From: Amoebidium appalachense
Lineage: Eukaryota; Ichthyosporea
Direction: 5' to 3'
Assembly: GCA_963693365.1 (NCBI GenBank)
Contig: CAVNZM010000002.1
Location: forward strand, 5,270,001-5,334,000
Length of the DNA stretch: 64,000 nucleotides
Positions 50,303-64,000 of the stretch are shown here, piece after piece. A program made the translations under genes and the position numbers. Numbering within the stretch: the stretch's first letter is position 1; each line of letters starts with the position of its first letter. The notes under the pieces were generated by a model. That model worked only from the letters and a program-made list of their open reading frames with translations. It was not told where the DNA came from and did not search any database.

Positions 50303-50660
50303 CCAACCGTTTAAAAAGAGTCATTCGGACCCCGGAGATTCGAAAAGTTTATATGTTTGTTTTCTTTTTGTTCATAGAGAATGTACTCTCGAGCTCTGAG
50401 TGGTAAAACTATGTGGCCGTACGCAAAACAAACTGATCAATGATCATGACAAAGGAATCCACTGGCCGCCCTAGGCCATGATGCAGAGAGGGTAGGCGGG
50501 TACTGAGGAATGATAGAGAGGGAGGAGGAGGGGGAGGAGGGGAGGAGGGCATAAAAATCTCCTGCCAGATCTATGCCATGTTTCGCTTTAGACATGACCA
50601 TGCCAAAGTCACGTATGTAGAATTGCATCGGCGCCGTCGAATGTTGCTCGTTAGTATCCC

Positions 50661-52138
50661 TTGCTTTATGCTCTGACAAACATACATCTTTCATATGGTT
50701 TTGCTCGTACTAGAGGTCTCTTGCAGGGTTCATTGCTTAGCCCCTTTTTGTTTAACCTATTTATAGATGATTTGGCTGTCAAGATTTACGCCGAAAACGA
50801 TGACCCTATTAATAACTTTCCGCCTGCACTTCTCTATGCTGATGATCTGTCCCTCCTTGCCCGTACCCCTAGACGCCTGCAAAGATTGTTCGATGTAGTG
50901 TCAGAGTGGTGCAAGGCAAACCTTATGATCCTTAACATAGACAAATGTGGTGTTCTTGTACCTGATATAGCTAACAATTTACACACATTTACATTATCAT
51001 CTAAACCTGTACCTATAGTTCCAGAATACAAATATCTTGGTGTTCCGGTTGATTCTGTTGGTGTTATGTTTCCCCATATGGTCGAAAAGAGGGTAGAGTT
51101 GGCTCGTAAGCGGTTAGCTTTCTTCTCGGCTAATATTTTTAAAGACACACCCCTCCATCCTTCTATTAGACTTACATTTATTCGCACTTTTGTCTTCCCG
51201 GCATGTGAATATGGTTTACCCCTTCTCGCCGCTTGGATCAAGAAAGAGAGAACTAGAGCGCTTAAACCCTTGGCAAATTTCCTTGAAGCAGAAGTTGCCT
51301 CCTTTCTATCTAACAACTGTTGTAAACCTGGGCCTGTAACGCTCTCGATATATGGTCTGGTCCCAATAGCTGCTAGAGTATCCTATCTCGCGCTGAAATT
51401 CAATAAGCACATAAGCCGCTTAAAGAAGTATTTGCCCTCCCACCCTCTCTTCTCTATCCGACCTGTCCCCTCCTCACCTCTCCCCTCTTTCCTCCCCTCT
51501 CTCTCCCCTTCTCCCCTGGGCACAAATACAAATAAACCCCGCAATAGTGTGTGTGTGACTTTGGACTGCCACTTACTTATTAAACATGTACACAATCACA
51601 AGATAATCACGCAATATAACAAATGGAAAAAGATACCACACGACACTAGACCCGATGAAAGCATACACCTTGAAAAACTAAGCCTGATGTCTCGTTTTAT
51701 ATATACTGACCGCCTCAACCATATTGCCAAATATGGCACTCGCAAGTGTATAACACCTAAATACATATTACCTTCCTGTAGAACTGGTCTTTCTCTAGCT
51801 GATGGTATTATTGATCAATTACCACGCTTTTACTGTACACGTGCTATACAGTGGAGATCTAATAAGTATAAGGTGGCATCATTTGCATGCCCAAACAACA
51901 CACACACACACCAGTTTAACCGGTCATGTATCGCCAAATGTAGTTTGATAGACCACATAATACCGCAACACACACACGTCACATTCACAACAGACACCCA
52001 GAAAGATAGCCTACCTGTAAATTACAACATCCTTGATTTTATACTAAACACGCGTAACTACGACCTGTTTATTAGATGTATTGATTGGCTTGAGAAACAC
52101 ATCACTACAAAATTATAGCGCACGCGCACACACACACA

Positions 52139-52195
<57 letters not shown>

Positions 52196-52227
52196 CCAGC
52201 TGATACCGAGTGTCCCGAGGGGAGCCC

Positions 52228-52259
<32 letters not shown>
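50661..52259 (+). mobile_element. 5'-truncated LINE retrotransposon with reverse transcriptase segment and poly(A) tail
   Basis: An uninterrupted frame 50661-52118 (up to 485 residues) begins inside the reverse transcriptase domain. RGLLQGSLLSPFLFNLFIDD is the motif before the active site, and LLYADDLSLLA contains the catalytic YADD. SEWC-NLMILNIDKC and YKYLGVPVD follow, as in LINE fingers and thumb. The N-terminal half, with the first catalytic Asp and any endonuclease, is missing. After the stop come a (CA)n tract (52131-52194), a short unique 3' end and 28 adenines (52232-52259), indicating target-primed integration. The unbroken frame suggests a young insertion. It lies between the two large minus-strand genes, in opposite orientation, and is AT-richer than they are. 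Confidence 0.85.
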
Positions 52260-52260
<1 letters not shown>

Positions 52261-52641
52261 GGGGAACCCCAACTAATTGATTTCTCCTTGTAGTCTTTAT
52301 GGTGTCTCGTAGAGAAAGTAAACCCTGATATATAGTCACCACCCGACATCTATGTACGTGATCATGATATACCGCTGAGGGGATATTCCGAGCAAACCCC
52401 CCCCCCCCATACCTGAGACTGGTTCTCTTTGCCTCGAGTAAACAGCGTAAACCCCCAAACATACATGTGCAATATGGCCATGGGGTCAACCGATTTATTT
52501 ACTGATTCCGATCACGTGAACAGTGGAAAGTGCAGCAATTCATTCCGGGGATATATCACATTCAAGGTCTGTCTATCGCACATGAGCGATAATCTTCACT
52601 GATGCAGCTCCAGGCATGCATCCAACTCTCCTCAGGCAACC

Positions 52642-52675
<34 letters not shown>

Positions 52676-53072
52676 CCCCCCCCTCCCCTCCCCCGGTGCA
52701 AACATTAAAAAAAAAAGGAAAAAAAAAATAAAACAAGGCAAAATATGATAAAAAGTGACATGTGTACCCGCGCGTGTGCATGAGCACATGTCTCACACAC
52801 ACACACACAGAATTTCACCAATTCATCACACGCACAAACCTCGGGACAAGAAGATGGCGTGAGAATAAACGGGCTATGTATACGTGTGCTAGTGTGTGTG
52901 CTAGTGTGTGTGCATGTGTGCCCATTTACGTGAAGGTCTGTGTGGTTGTGCACGTGCTTGTACATGTGCCTGTGTGTGTGTGTGTGTATCTGTATATGTT
53001 CGGCACCGCCAAACGGATGATACTACGTGCAGAGGTAATAAAATACATATAAAAAAATAACCAAATTAAAGA

Positions 53073-60815
<7,743 letters not shown>

Positions 60816-61003
60816 GCAAACTCTTTTTGTGTCTTGCCAAAGTTTTGCCCGCGCGCGTATGACCAGCAGTGTAGCCTAATTTACAGCATAAAGGCATAGA
60901 TTTAATGGGCGATTTGGATCTATGAGTAATCGGATCGGAGCGATTGCCAGATCTGGCGCATGCACTACCAACTGTAACCGGCTGACTCCCTAGATCCAGG
61001 CGT

Positions 61004-61144
61004 ATGTTCGAACTCAGACGATTAGCTTACTTAGATAATCCTAATATTACTTCTATTGACTATATATTAAATCACCGTATGTTTAATGAGTTTTCTCGGG
61101 TATATGATTATCTTTGTCGTTATTTCCTCCGTATCCGTGAGTAA
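61004..61144 (+). pseudogene. LINE 3' relic (46-codon C-terminal fragment)
   Basis: The frame ending in TAA at 61144 reads NITSIDYILNHRMFNEF then YDYLCRYF. It matches the spacing and hydrophobic pattern of the C-terminus of the intact LINE frame ending at 52118, and of 28670-28924. Nothing recognisable as reverse transcriptase precedes it, and no poly(A) follows. It is probably an old 5'-truncated copy of the same or a related family. Confidence 0.5.
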
Positions 61145-63077
61145 GGCATTTTTGTATTTTCTTCTCTGAGATATCTGTGATATCTCGCATGCTTCTCTAT
61201 TGATGAGCTTATCAAGGGGGGGTTTATGCACATCGTATTGCTGCGGAGGTTAATGTGATTGTCTGCACAACTGTTGAGTCGGCTTGTACGCAGAAAAATG
61301 GAGGAATATATTCAACAAAAGGATTTACAAGCGTTTTAATACAGCTTTTTTATGCTTCTGCCACTTAATTATCAGTAGCTTTTTCAAAAACTGCTCCTTC
61401 GTTGACTTTTTTCTTGCTGAAGAACACCAAGGGAGCGTCATGACACAAAATTCCTATCCCTGTATTGACATTCCGCGTGAGATCCCCGTTCCGAACGAAC
61501 GGCCCGGGCGGCTGGCCCAGTTCAAGTTGACATAGATGCGCCCAAAAACTCTACTGCGCCAATTTGTACCTAATTATAGCCTACTGTGCATACATGGAGC
61601 AACCATAATTTAACCATATGCTCTACACGGCCTGACAATACAGGCATGTGTACAAAGCACACAAAGCCATGCATCTGCTTGCAGGCCGTATGCAATTTTT
61701 ATCGGCCTGGAATCTGAGCCCAATTACGAAATATTCGTTCTGCCACATTCGTAACAAAAGTAACTTGTATCTGATTGGACGTTATGTGAAGACACACAGA
61801 TACTATTCCATGTGTGATGGTAACAGCTGCCTCATTCATCTTCTGTTTTCTTCATTTTTTGTTTTTCTAATCTCAAAAAATGAATATTATATTAGTGTTA
61901 TAACTTCCTTTAGCTCACCGATGAATAATTACGGGTTGCATAACTCCAACGGAAATCCCTTCAACTATCAGATGGTAGAGATCCTAAAACCCATTCGTAT
62001 TTGCTCAAGGTCATGAAATATTCTTTTTTCCTTGATAGCCAATCGTATCAATGTAAACACGAGATGGGCAAAAATCACCATTCCAGGAAGTGATGTCTTC
62101 GTGTACATTCGTTGCACCTCAGTAATGGACAAACATTCAGCAACTATCTTGGGACCAGAATGCCTGCAAAAGGAGGAGACATCTATCGCTCCTAATAAAC
62201 ATTTTTTGTGCATATCAGGCTATTCTACCTATTTATAATTAAATATTAGAGTGTTTTTACCCCATTTTCTTTGCTTTCCACATCCACTCGGTCTGACATC
62301 AAGAATGCGCCTCCTTTGATACCTACCAGGGCTTGAAATATTGTCCCATTCTCAAGTCACGGCGTACATTGTAAGCCGTCGAGTGTAGCTGGGCCCCCGA
62401 CAGTGTCCACGCAATAGAAGTGTGTAAACCCCTACATTGTAGCTCACGAAGGCACCTCGGCAAGCCACTGCCCCGCTGTAGGCTGTGCGTGACATAGGCT
62501 CCGTTTAACCGTAACACCGAAAGTACTGTACAAGTTTTCAGTTAACAGAAGTTAATGCTTTTGTCAGGGAACATCAATCTTCCCTTGATATTCAAGTTAC
62601 ACATGCTCCTATCACATGTACTGGGCAGTCAACCTGGCCTTGAGCTCACACGAGCAAGTGCTTCAATTACCATAGGAATGGTGTAGGTTTTGCAGCGAGA
62701 ATCTTGGAATGCCTGCCCAGAAGAGTAGATGCGTATGTCAAACGCAGGTATTTTGTCTTTAACAGCACGTTTGCATTGTGCTTTTCTCTTGCGGCCTGAC
62801 GCACTTTCCCAGCCCATCACTTCTAAGCAAGCAGCTTTGGTTCAAGTGCACTATGGACATATACGTGTCTACTAGACTACTGTAGCACCGCCACAAGCAT
62901 ACTGATAGTTTGCCCTATACAACCACAACAAAATTCAACGTTTTCGTTTCTGAAACTCACCTATTCGAACTTCCCTGTTTCACAACAGCCACAAATCACC
63001 CTATAATCATCTTCCCAATGCCACAGTGTGCCTACACGGCCTAAGTACTGTGTGCACTTTGCACACGGTACCTAACG
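61145..63077. other. Intergenic region, no supported gene
   Basis: This is unique AT-rich sequence without homopolymers or long microsatellites. Frames of 60-120 codons (for example 61648-62016, which has a hydrophobic stretch but no family pattern) are not supported. It contains the second copy of the 4798-type dispersed repeat (62355-62435). Confidence 0.5.
62355..62435 (+). repeat. Dispersed repeat, copy 2 (see 4798-4877)
   Basis: It shares gcc(g/g)tcgaatgt-like start, ctgggc(c/t)cc and cagtgtccacgcaata with 4798-4877 in the same orientation and ends in gtgtgtaaacccc. Confidence 0.6.
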
Positions 63078-63707
63078 ATGGACCAGCAACCCGAACATGA
63101 AGAACACTACGGCAGTCTGGACGCGGGAAGTCAATATGACAATGGCATACCCTCGCCTTCCTCCGTGGCTTCTGCGCCGGCCGAGTTCGGCGATTCTCCC
63201 TTCCCGAAAAAACAACGAAGGCGGCGCACCCTAAAGGCATGTTTCCCTTGCGCCCCTCCTTCTCAGGTCTAAATTTTGTTAGTGGCATACACAAGACGAC
63301 AGATGGCCCAGCCACGGAAAGGCCATGTTTATGACCTATAGATGAGCTGCCCCAGGCCCGGTGATGAAAAAAGCATGTCTTTCCCGGAGACAAGAATTTG
63401 TGTATGCGTTACCATGTACACACTTATCTGGTTCTTGTCTTTGTCACAATGTAAAACATCCTGCGTGTAGTTTGTGTGCACCGTGTGTTGGCTCACGTGT
63501 GTGTACACGTTCTACTGTACATTCCTGTTAGGCTAGAGGGTGGTGACCTGCACACAGCTTATATGTCAAGTTGTGAACTAACTGATCATGGAACACTCAG
63601 CTCTTTCCCACTTGTTACACGACTGACATGCCCTCTCACATGCATTTAAATACTGAACCCTCACGGCACACAAAATATGATCATACACGCGCTCGCTCAC
63701 ACATGAA

Positions 63708-63781
<74 letters not shown>

Positions 63782-64000
63782 AGCTGACCCGTAACTTCTC
63801 ATGCAACATCGGAACGTGTGATCGAGTATACGGAAGCAAGCGGGCCCTCGATCTTCACCGACGAATCAAACACGCCCACCAATTGCACACTTCAGTGACA
63901 TGTCCGCAACTACGCGGAAGCACCCCCACCCCAATACCATCATGGCAGAGTTCAGGGGGGTCCTATCGCGAAGAATCCCCACCTCCAGCTCCGCTCATCC
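63078..64000 (+). CDS. C2H2 zinc-finger protein, first two exons (runs off the window)
   Basis: Exon 63078-63266 starts at an ATG and encodes an acidic, Ser/Pro-rich N-terminus with a basic patch (PKKQRRRRTLK), a likely nuclear localisation signal; the donor is CAG|GTCTAA. Exon 2 begins at 63781 directly after a (CA)n tract ending CACAG, in the same phase 0. It encodes a C2H2 finger: CNIGTCDRVYGSKRALDLHRRIKH, with Cys spacing X4 and His spacing X4, followed by a Pro/Ser-rich stretch open to the window end. A nuclear, DNA-binding role is inferred from the single visible finger. The end of the gene and any further fingers are outside the window. The exon 1 donor is of moderate quality; without splicing the frame stops at 63272. 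Confidence 0.65.

Overview
This is a piece of nuclear DNA from an intron-rich eukaryote. Coding information sits in short exons with GT/AG borders, spread between very long microsatellites ((GT/CA)n, (GA/CT)n) and pure G or C runs of 15-70 bases. Nearly all long open frames are Cys-Val, His-Thr, Gly, Pro or Arg-Glu translations of those repeats and are not genes. A SNIP1 orthologue, an animal/fungal-type GATA finger, a GH114 hydrolase and an exostosin-type glycosyltransferase suggest a unicellular opisthokont relative such as an ichthyosporean. That placement is inference, not proof. All gene models were built by hand from splice sites, reading phase and family motifs; no alignment was run.

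Layout. 1-6.3 kb: repeats, a TIR-bounded element (2053-3575) and a hairpin at 5.9 kb. 6.4-10.1 kb (+): a five-exon secreted GH114 hydrolase. 11.4-20.1 kb (-): an eight- or nine-exon GT47 type II membrane glycosyltransferase, convergent with the GH114 gene. 20.2-30.6 kb: sparse, with a tentative small plus-strand gene, a minus-strand SdrD_B-like fragment, a tandem duplication and a LINE 3' relic. 30.8-32.2 kb (+): an intronless GATA factor with a TATA/CCAAT promoter. 32.2-36 kb: two plausible orphan plus-strand exons. 35.8-49.7 kb (-): a gene of 15-17 exons for an unrecognised protein with two internal repeat motifs, one of them cut exactly at phase-0 exon borders. 50.7-52.3 kb (+): a 5'-truncated LINE with an intact reverse-transcriptase segment and poly(A) tail. 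53.1-60.8 kb (-): a seven-exon SNIP1/Pml1 FHA-domain gene. 61.0 kb: a second LINE C-terminal relic. 63.1 kb to the end (+): the first two exons of a C2H2 zinc-finger gene.

The main system-level signal is intron layout. Across four genes on both strands, the sense strand carries a C-homopolymer shortly after most 5' splice sites, and (CA)n ending in CACAG at many 3' splice sites. The repeats are therefore oriented by transcription, and repeat strandedness predicts gene strand. The SNIP1 gene encodes a likely spliceosome (RES complex) subunit, which makes this layout more interesting.
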